64,000 nt of DNA from UBA6522 sp965221035 (GTDB lineage: Bacteria > Pseudomonadota > Gammaproteobacteria > Steroidobacterales > Rariloculaceae): contig OZ244860.1 of assembly GCA_965221035.1 (NCBI GenBank), forward strand, positions 3,658,001 to 3,722,000. Direction: 5' to 3'. Positions 54,591 through 63,152 of the stretch are shown piece by piece. Both the position numbers and the translations under genes were made by a program. Numbering within the stretch: the stretch's first letter is position 1; each line of letters begins with the position of its first letter. Under the pieces are notes generated by a model. It saw nothing but the letters and a program-made list of their open reading frames with translations. It was not told the DNA's origin and did no database searches.

Positions 54591-54626
54591 CGGAGACATG
54601 ACCGGAGACATGACCGGAGACATCAG
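54591..54626 (+). repeat. 12-bp tandem repeat before the MFS gene
   Basis: CGGAGACATGAC twice and a variant third copy. Each carries GGAG and, in the first two, ATG. ATG 54598 opens a 12-codon frame that runs past the MFS start. Confidence 0.85.
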
Positions 54627-54628
54627 TA

Positions 54629-55828
54629 GTGAATGAATTCAAATACGGGTGGAAGCCGCTTCTGGCAGCGACCATCGGGACGATGTGCGGCATTTTCACC
54701 CTCACGAATTACTCGCAGGGGTTTTTCGTGGGTCCCGTCACCGCCGAGTTTGGCTGGAGCGCGTCGCAGTTTTTTCTGAGTTACACCGTCCTGATGTGCT
54801 TCGGGCTGCTGACCGGGCCGATGATCGGTTCGATCGCACAACGGACCGGGCTTCGTATGGTCGGAGTCGTCGGCCTCATCGGCCACTCGCTCGGGTACGT
54901 GGTCCTTTCCCTCAACAACGGTTCATTGACACTTTGGTACCTCAGCTGGGCGTTGCTGGCGATACTGGGCGCGGGGTCGCTGCCGATCGTGTGGACCGGA
55001 GTTCTCAACAACTGGTTTTCGAAACACCGAGGCAAGGCGATCGGAATCACCATGGCGGGCACCGGGCTGGGCGCGTTTCTGCTCCCTCCGATTGTCGAGT
55101 TCCTCATCTCCAGTTACGGATGGCGAACCGCGTACCGCGGCATCGGCATCGGGGCGTTGCTGGTATCCCTGCCCATCGTGATCTCGATGTTCAGAGAGTC
55201 GGCGGACGGAGCTCAACAAGCGGTGAATCAATCCCCGTCATGGGGGATGACGCGCGAGCAGGCGATGCGCACGGCCCGCTTCTGGATTCTCGGCGTCGTG
55301 CTGTTCGTGACTGTGATCGTGCTGGCGGGCCTGTTGTCGAATTTTGAGCGCATCATGAGCGAAAAGGGGTTCGAGCGAGGTTCGATAGCCACGATCGCCG
55401 CCGTGATGGGGCTTACCGTCATCGCGGGCCGGATTCTGGCCGGCGTTCTCGTGGACCGCTTTTGGGCGCCGGGAGTCGCGGCCTGCTTCTTTGTGCTGCC
55501 AACTGCCGGGTTGCTGATTCTCCTGAACGTGGACATGACGTTCGCTACGGGAGTGTTTGTCGGAATTCTCATCGGTCTCGCGGCGGGCGCGGAACTGGAC
55601 CTGCTCGCATACCTGACGAGCAAGTACTTCGGGCCGGCCAACTATCCTGCGATCTTTGGCGTGATCATCGCCTTCTTTACGGTCGGCGCGGGGATCGCGC
55701 CGCCCCTGTTCGGGGCGATGGCGCAAGCCTTCCAGGGATACACCGTCATGCTCGCGACCTCCGTCGCGCTGCTCCTGGTGTCGATCGGTCTCTTTCTCGC
55801 GCTTGGGAAATACCCTGCCGAGAGGTGA
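54629..55828 (+). CDS. MFS transporter
   Basis: A 399-residue, 12-helix major facilitator (monocarboxylate/oxalate-formate-like by general look): GFFVGPVTAEFGWSASQFF, NNWFSKHRGKAIGITMAGTGLGAF, SSYGWRTAYRGIG, and a central loop. GTG 54629 has GGAG nine bases upstream. It may import the substrate of the preceding enzymes. Confidence 0.9.
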   Translation: MNEFKYGWKPLLAATIGTMCGIFTLTNYSQGFFVGPVTAEFGWSASQFFLSYTVLMCFGLLTGPMIGSIAQRTGLRMVGVVGLIGHSLGYVVLSLNNGSLTLWYLSWALLAILGAGSLPIVWTGVLNNWFSKHRGKAIGITMAGTGLGAFLLPPIVEFLISSYGWRTAYRGIGIGALLVSLPIVISMFRESADGAQQAVNQSPSWGMTREQAMRTARFWILGVVLFVTVIVLAGLLSNFERIMSEKGFERGSIATIAAVMGLTVIAGRILAGVLVDRFWAPGVAACFFVLPTAGLLILLNVDMTFATGVFVGILIGLAAGAELDLLAYLTSKYFGPANYPAIFGVIIAFFTVGAGIAPPLFGAMAQAFQGYTVMLATSVALLLVSIGLFLALGKYPAER

Positions 55829-55886
55829 GCGGGCGAGACCACTCGTGGCTGCCTGGAGGTGAGCGGGCAAGGCCACTTGCCGCTGC
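55822..55886 (+). repeat. 34-bp tandem duplication with conserved hairpin
   Basis: Two 31-bp copies start at 55822 and 55856, across the MFS stop codon. Copy 1 can form CGAG-ACCA-CTCG; copy 2 GGCAAG-GCCA-CTTGCC. The differing bases (G/C versus A/T) keep the stem paired. Confidence 0.75.
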
Positions 55887-55949
55887 AACGCCGCTGGCCG
55901 GTCAAGTGCAGTGATCCGGTGAACGGTTTGCAGCGTATCTTGCAGACAT

Positions 55950-56771
55950 ATGGAATCGGAACGGACAGAATCCGGGCAACAGACGGGCACGGCGCGACGC
56001 CGGTGCAGGAACGCCGTCATCGCACCTTCCGTCGTAAGGGCCAAGGTGATCCATTCGCGGCGTGTTCCGGTCAGGAACCGCTTCAGCTATGGCATCGATT
56101 ATCTGATTCTTGACGAACGGACGCTCGGTGCGGGTCCGGGCCCGAAGCTCTTTTCCTGCGGCAGGCCCAATCTCGTCTCGCTTCAACCGACCGACCACGG
56201 GCTGGACGGATGCAGCGGAGTGGAAGGTGTGCGAAGCCTGGCGCGGGAAGCCGGTATCGAAGGCGTGAATCACGTACTGCTGCTCACCCATCCGCGCTAT
56301 TGGGGCTTCACGTTCAATCCAGTCAGCTTCTGGTTCCTGCTCGGGGAGGCCGGCAACCTGCGGGCCGTGCTTGCGGAGGTCCACAACACCTTCCGCGAGC
56401 GTCATGGGTATCTCTGTACGGCGCCGAACGGCGCGGACATCGTGGCGGGCAGTTCGATCCGCTCGGAAAAGTGCTTCCATGTCTCGCCGTTTTTCGATGT
56501 CCAGGGGGAGTATCGATTCCGGTTTCGGCTGGATGAAACCCGCGTTGCGGCGCATGTCCGTTATGACGACCGCACAGGTGGCGGTCTGGACACGTCCATC
56601 GTCGGAGTCCGCCGGCCGTTCACCGACAGGGAGCTCGCCCGCTCGCTCCTGCGCCGGCCATTGGGCGCAGCCCGGACCGTGGCGCTGATCCACTGGCAGG
56701 CGTGGCGGCTGTACCGCAAGGGCGTACGCTATCGAAAGCGGCCCCGGCTTCCCGGCAAGTCGGTCACGTGA
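55950..56771 (+). CDS. DUF1365 family protein
   Basis: A 273-residue protein with DUF1365 features: RVPVRNRFSYGIDYL near residue 40, THPRYWGFTFNPVSFWF near residue 113, EVHNTFRERHGY, and KCFHVSPFFD. The family usually lies next to cyclopropane fatty acid synthases, as here; its activity is unknown. The first 27 residues are basic and may not be translated. Confidence 0.85.
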   Translation: MESERTESGQQTGTARRRCRNAVIAPSVVRAKVIHSRRVPVRNRFSYGIDYLILDERTLGAGPGPKLFSCGRPNLVSLQPTDHGLDGCSGVEGVRSLAREAGIEGVNHVLLLTHPRYWGFTFNPVSFWFLLGEAGNLRAVLAEVHNTFRERHGYLCTAPNGADIVAGSSIRSEKCFHVSPFFDVQGEYRFRFRLDETRVAAHVRYDDRTGGGLDTSIVGVRRPFTDRELARSLLRRPLGAARTVALIHWQAWRLYRKGVRYRKRPRLPGKSVT

Positions 56772-56880
56772 CCCCGCGAATGGTCGATGCCGCCGAAGCT
56801 TGCATCCTGTCCAGCAGATCGAGTATGAATGCGAACCCTTGCTTCGGTTCCAACCGGCTGCTAGAGGCGGCGGTGAGTAC

Positions 56881-57660
56881 ATGAGCGGTCTTTCCGGCAA
56901 ACGATTCTGGCTGGTGGGCGCAAGCGCCGGGATCGGTCATGCGCTCGCCCTGCGCCTGGCGCGCGAAGGGGCGGCGGTCGTGGTGTCTGCCCGCGACCAT
57001 GAGGCGTTGACGGCGCTGGCGCGAGAGATGACGCCCGCAAGCACGGCGAAGGGCGGGCACATGGCGGTGCCCATGGACGTCTCGGAGAAAGCCGGCGTGG
57101 CGGCCGCGTTCGAACAGGTCGGCGACGTGGACGGGGTCATCTATTGTGCCGGTGCCTACGAGCCGATGTCAGGGCTACGGCCTGAAGTGGACGCGCTTGA
57201 GACCATGGTCGAAGTCAATCTCACCGGTGCCCTGCGCGTGCTGGCGGCTTGCGTGCCGGCATTCCTTCGGCGCGGCTCGGGCCGGATTCTCCTGGTCGGC
57301 TCGCTGGCGGGATACCGGGCCCTGCCCGGCGCGTGGGGGTACGGCGCGACCAAGGCGGCACTGATACATCTCGCGGAGAACCTGCGCATCGACCTTCGCA
57401 GGACCGGCGTCACGGTGCAGGTCTGCAATCCCGGCTTCGTGGCGACGCGGCTCACGGACAAGAACCGCTTCGGGATGCCCTTCATCATGGACGCGGAAGC
57501 GGCCGCGGAGCGGATCGTGCGGGGCATGGTCCGTAACCGCTTTGAAATCGCCTTTCCGTTCGTCATGGCGTCCGCGCTTGGGCTGCTTGCGTCGTTGCCC
57601 AGACCGCTTTATTTCGCGTTGATGAGGCTCGCGGTAGCCAAGCCGGGGAGGGCAGCATGA
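56881..57660 (+). CDS. Short-chain dehydrogenase (lipid cluster)
   Basis: A 259-residue SDR: GASAGIGHALA near residue 14, the Asn in VEVNLTGAL, and the catalytic S..YGATK. The C-terminus carries a hydrophobic helix (FPFVMASALGLLASLP) that may touch the membrane. ATG 56881 chosen. It overlaps the CFA synthase gene by 4 bp, so it probably acts on the same lipid. Confidence 0.9.
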   Translation: MSGLSGKRFWLVGASAGIGHALALRLAREGAAVVVSARDHEALTALAREMTPASTAKGGHMAVPMDVSEKAGVAAAFEQVGDVDGVIYCAGAYEPMSGLRPEVDALETMVEVNLTGALRVLAACVPAFLRRGSGRILLVGSLAGYRALPGAWGYGATKAALIHLAENLRIDLRRTGVTVQVCNPGFVATRLTDKNRFGMPFIMDAEAAAERIVRGMVRNRFEIAFPFVMASALGLLASLPRPLYFALMRLAVAKPGRAA

Positions 57661-58877
57661 GCTTCCGTTGGTCATTGCGCGCGCCAGGCCGGGGACGGGG
57701 GGCTTCAGCGCGCGCGAGAGCCTTGGGGGCGGTGTTGAACCGACTGGAGCGCGGGTCGCTCGAGGTCGAGATGCCCGACGGGCAGGTTATTCGCGCCGAG
57801 GGCCCCGAGGCCGGTCCCGCAGCGCGGGTTGCCGTTGCGCACAGCGGGTTTCTGGGGCGGTTGTTCCGCGAAGGTGGTTTGGGATTCGGCGAGATGTACA
57901 TGGACGGGTGGTGGACGACCCCGGATCTCCAAGCCCTCCTGGACGTCATCATGCTGAACAACGACTGCATCGGGATGAGCTTCCCCGGCGCCGGACTGTT
58001 CCGTCGACTGGAGGTCGTGCGTCACTGGCTCAGGGCCAACACGCGCCGGGGGTCCCGCCGAAACATCGCCTATCATTACGACCTCGGCAACGACTTCTAC
58101 GCCTTGTGGCTGGACGAAACCATGACCTACTCCTCGGCGCTGTTCAGCGGTCCCGGGGAGGGTCTGGCAGAAGCGCAACGGAACAAGTACGCGGCCATCT
58201 GCGACCGCATCGCGGCGGCGCCCGGCGAACGGGTTCTGGAAATAGGTTGCGGCTGGGGCGGGTTCGCGGAATATGCCGTGCGTGAACGTGGCCTGCGGGT
58301 CACCGGTCTCACCATCTCGCGGGAGCAACACGACTATGCGCGCAGGCGGCTCTTCGATGCTGGGCTTGCCGACCGGGCGGAGATCGTTTTGCGCGACTAC
58401 CGGGAGGAACGCGGTGCCTACGACGCCATTGCCTCCATCGAGATGATCGAGGCTGTCGGCGAGAAGTATTGGCCGGCCTTTTTTTCCGCGCTGCGCGACC
58501 GGCTTCGGCCGGGCGGCCGGGTGGCGCTCCAGGCGATCACGATATCCGACCACCTGTTTCCGGAATACCGCGTGTCCTCGGACTTCATTCGCAAGTTCAT
58601 ATTTCCGGGGGGGATGCTGCTGTGTGGTTCAAAGATGCGCGAATGCGCCGAGGCGGTCGGGCTCGACACCGACCGAACGGACTCCCTGAGCGACAGTTAT
58701 ACGCGCACGCTGCATACCTGGCGTCGGCGGTTCAATGCCCGTTGGGAACAGATCGCCGCGATGGGCTTCGATGAGCGCTTCCGCCGCATGTGGAACTACT
58801 ACCTAGCATCGTGCGCGGCGGGGTTCATGTCGGGAACTACGGACGTCGTGCAGGTCGGGTATCGACGGGGAAGTTGA
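57657..58877 (+). CDS. cfa: Cyclopropane-fatty-acyl-phospholipid synthase family methyltransferase
   Basis: A 406-residue SAM-dependent enzyme: AYHYDLGNDFYALWLDETMTYS near residue 137, SAM motif VLEIGCGWGGFAEYA near residue 195, SIEMIEAVGEKYW, and FIRKFIFPGG. It methylates unsaturated acyl chains of phospholipids. The neighbouring SDR and DUF1365 genes suggest further modification of the product. Confidence 0.93.
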   Translation: MSFRWSLRAPGRGRGASARARALGAVLNRLERGSLEVEMPDGQVIRAEGPEAGPAARVAVAHSGFLGRLFREGGLGFGEMYMDGWWTTPDLQALLDVIMLNNDCIGMSFPGAGLFRRLEVVRHWLRANTRRGSRRNIAYHYDLGNDFYALWLDETMTYSSALFSGPGEGLAEAQRNKYAAICDRIAAAPGERVLEIGCGWGGFAEYAVRERGLRVTGLTISREQHDYARRRLFDAGLADRAEIVLRDYREERGAYDAIASIEMIEAVGEKYWPAFFSALRDRLRPGGRVALQAITISDHLFPEYRVSSDFIRKFIFPGGMLLCGSKMRECAEAVGLDTDRTDSLSDSYTRTLHTWRRRFNARWEQIAAMGFDERFRRMWNYYLASCAAGFMSGTTDVVQVGYRRGS

Positions 58878-58993
58878 CTGCCGGGCCCTGAATTTCCGTG
58901 CGGTTTGACCAGTTTCTGACGCAACGAGAACCTCGTTCGCCGGGCTGGAATACTTGTTATCTTTTGCAGGCACAGAACATGAGGCTCGAAATC

Positions 58994-59467
58994 ATGGGTG
59001 TTTTCTCGGTGTCGCTGGAAGTGGCCGACCCGGCACGCCGGCAGTATGAAACCGTCGAGGCCTTGGTGGATTCCGGGGCGACCTACACGGTCCTGCCCGC
59101 CTCCACCCTGGACCGATTGGGCGTGAAGGCACACGGAACAAGGCGATTCGTTCTTGCGGATGGAAGCCATGTCACCCGAGAGTTCGGTAGTACCTGGATG
59201 CGGCTGGACGGTCGCGAATCCATTTCGCCGGTCGTGTTCTGGGACGAGGGTGCGCGGCCGCTGCTCGGCGCCGTCACTCTTGAGATACTCAGCCTCGGAA
59301 TCGATCCCGTGAATCGGCGACTGGTTCCGGTGGATGCGTTCATGTTGGAGACGGCGGATCTGGACACGGAAGCGCGCGGAAATTCGCCAATACTCGACGC
59401 CGGCCACATCCTCGGTTACGGTTGGCAGTCAGAATTCACCAGCCTCGTTCCAAGGAGTACAGCATGA
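58994..59467 (+). CDS. Retropepsin-like aspartic protease domain protein
   Basis: A 157-residue protein with the aspartyl active site ALVDSGATYTVLP near residue 23 and a second hydrophobic loop (PLLGAVTLEIL) as in clan AA peptidases such as DUF1758/RVP-like. A start at 58979 is also possible. Its stop overlaps the cupin ATG. Natural substrate unknown. Confidence 0.7.
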   Translation: MGVFSVSLEVADPARRQYETVEALVDSGATYTVLPASTLDRLGVKAHGTRRFVLADGSHVTREFGSTWMRLDGRESISPVVFWDEGARPLLGAVTLEILSLGIDPVNRRLVPVDAFMLETADLDTEARGNSPILDAGHILGYGWQSEFTSLVPRSTA

Positions 59468-59985
59468 AGCATCGCACATGGGTTGCCATCGCGTTTTCGG
59501 CATCCTGGGCTGTCGCCGGTGCCCACGACTACATGGGAATGGAGCCGCTCATCGTCGACGCCAAGGAGATCGAGGGCGTGACCAACGAAGACGGCGAAAC
59601 CATCAAGATACTGCTTCGCACCCAGGATACGGCGGGCCAGTACACGGTTTTCTCCGACACGTTCGCGGACCAGACGTCAGTCGGTCTGCACAAGCATGAC
59701 TGGCACGACGAAGCCTTCTATGTGATCCGGGGCAGCTACTCGGTCATCAACGGCGACGAAAACGTACGCCATACCGTCACCGAGGACACGATCGTCTTCA
59801 CGCCCCGGGGCACGATCCATTCCTGGACGGCGCTGGAGCCTGACAGCAAGTTTCTCGTGATCTACACGCCCGGAGGATGGGACCATTTCTTCGAGGCGGT
59901 CGGGCAGTTGACGGATGAACAGCGTGACGACGAGGAGTTCATGGATCAATTCCTGCTGAGCTACGACGAGATCTACTTCCAGTAG
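59464..59985 (+). CDS. Exported cupin-domain protein
   Basis: A 173-residue protein: a possible signal peptide (HRTWVAIAFSASWAVAGA) followed by one cupin barrel, with motif 1 GLHKHDWHDEAFYVIRGSYSV (metal ligands His, His, Glu) and motif 2 TPRGTIHSW. ATG 59464 has AAGGAG six bases upstream. Enzymatic role unknown. Confidence 0.8.
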   Translation: MKHRTWVAIAFSASWAVAGAHDYMGMEPLIVDAKEIEGVTNEDGETIKILLRTQDTAGQYTVFSDTFADQTSVGLHKHDWHDEAFYVIRGSYSVINGDENVRHTVTEDTIVFTPRGTIHSWTALEPDSKFLVIYTPGGWDHFFEAVGQLTDEQRDDEEFMDQFLLSYDEIYFQ

Positions 59986-59990
59986 CGACC

Positions 59991-61004
59991 GTGGCCCGGA
60001 AACAGACGACGCTATTCCACGTCATCGATCCACGGGTATTTGAGCGTCGGCTCCTGGACGAACTCTGCGCGCTGGCCACGCGCGTGCGATCCATCGCCAA
60101 GACACCCGAGGGAGCGCGGTTTCTTCAGAACCTGGCGCCCAATCGGCGGGCGATGCTGTACTTCACCCAACCCTCCACCCGGACCTTCCTGTCATTCAAC
60201 AACGCCTGCCACATCCTGGGGATGCGCACCAGCGAGATCCGTGACCCATCGACATCGTCCGAAGTGAAGGGGGAGAGTTTCGAAGACGCGATCCGTACCT
60301 TCAGTTCGTATGTGGACGTCATCATCATGCGGTCGCGGCATCCGGGCCGCGCCGCGCTGGCGGCCGACCTGATGGATTCCATCGCCCGTCCGATACCGGT
60401 GATCAATGGCGGCAGCGGCAGCGACCAGCATCCCACCCAGGCGTTGCTGGACATCTACACACTGGACCGCAGCTTCGCCGAAACCGGAGGCATCGATGGC
60501 AAGGTCATCGGCATGATGGGCGATCTCAAGCGCGGACGCACGGTGCGATCGCTGAGCGTGTTGATGCGGAACTACCGCGATGTCCGCCTGGTCTTCATCG
60601 CGCCCGGGCAGTTCGCGATGGAGGAGGACATCAAGTCGTTCCTGGCGGCGCACGACATACCGTTTGTCGAAACGGGGGATCTGCCGGGTGCCCTTCCTGA
60701 ACTCGACGCCCTCTACGTCACCCGGATGCAGTCGGAATGGGATCGGGACGGTGAATCCACGCAGGTGGACACCGCCCGGTTCAGCCTGGGCGTGGAGGAA
60801 ATGAAACGCCTGAAGCCGGACGGAATCGTCATGCACCCGTTGCCGCGGGGGCCGGAGATCGACCCGGCGGTGGACGCGGACCCGCGGGCGATGTACTGGC
60901 GCCAGGAGCGGAACGGCATGTGGATGCGGGTGGCCGTGCTGCTGAAGATATTCAAGCTGGAGACTCGCGTCAGGGAAGTGGAACTGGGCGCGTTCACCAA
61001 TTGA
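59991..61004 (+). CDS. pyrB: Aspartate carbamoyltransferase
   Basis: A 337-residue PyrB: carbamoyl-phosphate motif STRT in QPSTRTFLSFNNA near residue 62, DQHPTQALLDIYT near residue 144, and MHPLPRGPEI near residue 285. It makes carbamoyl aspartate in pyrimidine synthesis. No pyrI or pyrC is nearby. GTG 59991 lies 5 bp after the cupin gene. Confidence 0.92.
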   Translation: MARKQTTLFHVIDPRVFERRLLDELCALATRVRSIAKTPEGARFLQNLAPNRRAMLYFTQPSTRTFLSFNNACHILGMRTSEIRDPSTSSEVKGESFEDAIRTFSSYVDVIIMRSRHPGRAALAADLMDSIARPIPVINGGSGSDQHPTQALLDIYTLDRSFAETGGIDGKVIGMMGDLKRGRTVRSLSVLMRNYRDVRLVFIAPGQFAMEEDIKSFLAAHDIPFVETGDLPGALPELDALYVTRMQSEWDRDGESTQVDTARFSLGVEEMKRLKPDGIVMHPLPRGPEIDPAVDADPRAMYWRQERNGMWMRVAVLLKIFKLETRVREVELGAFTN

Positions 61005-61006
61005 CC

Positions 61007-61024
61007 GGTTTGGGAAACCTTTCT
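61007..61024 (+). terminator. Weak intrinsic terminator after pyrB
   Basis: GGTTT-GGG-AAACC followed by TTTCT, three bases past the stop codon. Confidence 0.45.
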
Positions 61025-61047
61025 CCGGCAACGCTGGTGGATAGTAG

Positions 61048-61083
61048 GAACAGCTGGAACAAGTGAAACAAGTGGAACAATTG
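61048..61083 (+). repeat. 9-bp tandem repeat, four copies
   Basis: Units GAACAGCTG, GAACAAGTG, AAACAAGTG, GAACAATTG. A GTG in the second unit (61063) opens an 18-codon frame whose TGA overlaps the next gene's ATG (61113). Confidence 0.85.
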
Positions 61084-61112
61084 AAAAATGACGACAACGA
61101 GGGGGGCGTGAC

Positions 61113-62303
61113 ATGAGGATTTACAGGCGTATTGTGGGTCTGCTGGTTTCGCTGGCAGCGACGAATCTTGCAATGGCGCAGAGTTGGGGGCCGCGCGGCC
61201 TGGACGAGCTCAAGGAGGAAACGCTGCGGCGGGCCCTGCATGGCGAGGGTCCCATCGGCGCGGTCAGGATGGAGGACGCGGAGCGGGCCGTGGCCGCGCT
61301 CCACGACCTGGAGCGGGACACCTGGGCGAGCGCCTGGTCGTCCATTGGCGAGGAGTATCTGGAGCGGGCGCGCGCGGCTGCCACCGAGGACGATGCCCGC
61401 GAGAATTTCTACTACGCCTGGCGCTACTTCGACGTGGGCCGCTGGCCGACGGAGAAGCACTCGGAGGGCAAGCGCAGCTCCTACGAGCGGGGTCTGACCG
61501 CTTTCGGCGAGTGGGGCCGCCTGCTGGATCCTCCTGTGGAAACGGTGCGCATCCCGTTTGAAGGCAGCGAGATCGTACTCTACCTTCGCGTGCCCAACGG
61601 CGTCGGACCGGCGCCATTGGTGTTCGGAATCAACGGTCTGGACTCCCGCAAGGAGGGTGTCATGGCCGGATCCGGCGCGTACATCGAGGCCGGCGCCGCC
61701 GCGTCCGCCATCGACATGCCAGGCACCGGGCAGGCGCCGATCCTGATTGACGTTGGCGCCGAACGCATGTTCTCCGCCGCGCTGGACCATCTGGCCGCGC
61801 GCCCGGAGATCGACGGCTCGCGCATCGTGGTCCAGGGCCGCAGTTGGAGCGGATATTGGGCGGCGGTTTTGGCCTATACGGAACGCGAGCGCATCCGGGG
61901 CGCGGCGGTGCACGGAGTCGGCATCCATCACTACTACCAACCGGAATGGCAGGAGCACGCTGTGCTCAGTCGCGAGTACCTCTTCGACCTGTTTCCGGCC
62001 CGGTCTGTCGTTTATGGCGTGGAGACCATGGAGGATTTTCTCGCCTACGGACCCAGGCTCTCCCTCGTGGAACGCGACTTGATCGACCGGCCCTCGGCGC
62101 CCATGTTGCTGGTGAATGGGGAGCGGGACACGCAGCAACCCATCAGCGACCTGTACCTGATGATGAAGCACGGCGACCCCAAGACCGCCTGGGTCAATCC
62201 CGCCGGCGGGCACATGGGCCGCTCCGAACACTGGCCGGGCGACCGCATTCGGGAGGAGGTGGTGCAGCCGTGGTTGCTGCGCCAGCTGGGGATCGAGCCG
62301 TAG
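61113..62303 (+). CDS. Exported alpha/beta hydrolase (FrsA-like esterase)
   Basis: A 396-residue protein with a signal peptide (IVGLLVSLAATNLAMAQ). The hydrolase fold has the nucleophile motif GRSWSG (GxSxS, not GxSxG) near residue 246, Asp in NGERDTQQP and His in GGHMGRS. Substrate unknown; neighbours suggest aromatic or ester compounds. Confidence 0.85.
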   Translation: MRIYRRIVGLLVSLAATNLAMAQSWGPRGLDELKEETLRRALHGEGPIGAVRMEDAERAVAALHDLERDTWASAWSSIGEEYLERARAAATEDDARENFYYAWRYFDVGRWPTEKHSEGKRSSYERGLTAFGEWGRLLDPPVETVRIPFEGSEIVLYLRVPNGVGPAPLVFGINGLDSRKEGVMAGSGAYIEAGAAASAIDMPGTGQAPILIDVGAERMFSAALDHLAARPEIDGSRIVVQGRSWSGYWAAVLAYTERERIRGAAVHGVGIHHYYQPEWQEHAVLSREYLFDLFPARSVVYGVETMEDFLAYGPRLSLVERDLIDRPSAPMLLVNGERDTQQPISDLYLMMKHGDPKTAWVNPAGGHMGRSEHWPGDRIREEVVQPWLLRQLGIEP

Positions 62304-62331
62304 GGTCCGACCGACGCGCCCGGCCAGGCGT

Positions 62332-63129
62332 TCAGTCTTCCCCGGCGGCGACTCCGCAGGCCCGCGGGTCCACGCAGGCCTTTTCCGGTACGCATCCCCA
62401 CTCCAGCAATGGGGCATCGATGCGCGAATACGTGATGATGACGGTGAACGGCGTGTCGTAAAACACGGGGTCGAAATGGGTGACCCGCGCTTCCATGCGG
62501 TCGCCGTTGGGGATATAGCGCTCCGTCGTCACCATCCGGTCGGACTGCGGGTAACCGACCCACTGGAAGGTCGAGAACACACCGGCGTGAATGTCCGCGG
62601 ATTCGACGACCAGGTTTTCGCCCTCGTAACGCGCCACCGAACGTCCCAGGTGGGGGTAATCGGTTGCGGCGACCGGGGCGTCCTGTGGGCTGATCGGGTC
62701 GCCGAGGGGGATCCGGCGTCGGACATCCATGAATTCATGGTTGAATTCCACGTGACCGTCGTACTGGCGGATCTCCATCAGCGGAGACGGCGTGATCATG
62801 GTGCGGGTGACGCTCGCGGGCAGGCACTGCATGTGCGGGTCGTCCGTGAGAAAGTCGTAGGCTTCGCGCCGCGCTTCGCCGGCGTCGTTGAGCGCGATGT
62901 CGGGGCTGTAACTGCCGGTGACGCTCCAGACGCCATCCAGTTCGGCGCGCACGCCCTGGCCGGCTGCCGCCGTCCACCAGGTTGAAGCGGCAAGGGCCAG
63001 CGCGGCGCCTGCCACGGTGGGCACGAGGTGGTTCCTCGACAGTCCCTGCGGCGCTAATTCCCGCGGCCGCTTTCCGCATGACGGACTGCCGGTTTGCGCC
63101 GGATGGTGTCTCAAGCGTTTCTGCCGCAT
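62332..63129 (-). CDS. Exported protein of unknown function
   Basis: A 265-residue protein with a basic N-terminus, an export helix (VAGAALALAASTWWTAAAG) and a mature domain with several paired Cys near the end (WGCVPEKACVDPRACG). I know of no named domain. ATG 63129 has GAGGG seven bases upstream. It follows a DUF6152-type gene, a pairing often seen in marine gammaproteobacteria. Confidence 0.7.
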   Translation of the reverse strand: MRQKRLRHHPAQTGSPSCGKRPRELAPQGLSRNHLVPTVAGAALALAASTWWTAAAGQGVRAELDGVWSVTGSYSPDIALNDAGEARREAYDFLTDDPHMQCLPASVTRTMITPSPLMEIRQYDGHVEFNHEFMDVRRRIPLGDPISPQDAPVAATDYPHLGRSVARYEGENLVVESADIHAGVFSTFQWVGYPQSDRMVTTERYIPNGDRMEARVTHFDPVFYDTPFTVIITYSRIDAPLLEWGCVPEKACVDPRACGVAAGED

Positions 63130-63152
63130 GGGGTTGCCCTCGCCAGGTACCG

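Noticed and set aside
60192..62417. 741-codon minus-strand ORF opposite pyrB and the esterase
   Set aside because: It spans two convincing plus-strand genes and the gap between them. It is low-complexity and His/Arg-rich with no recognisable domain.
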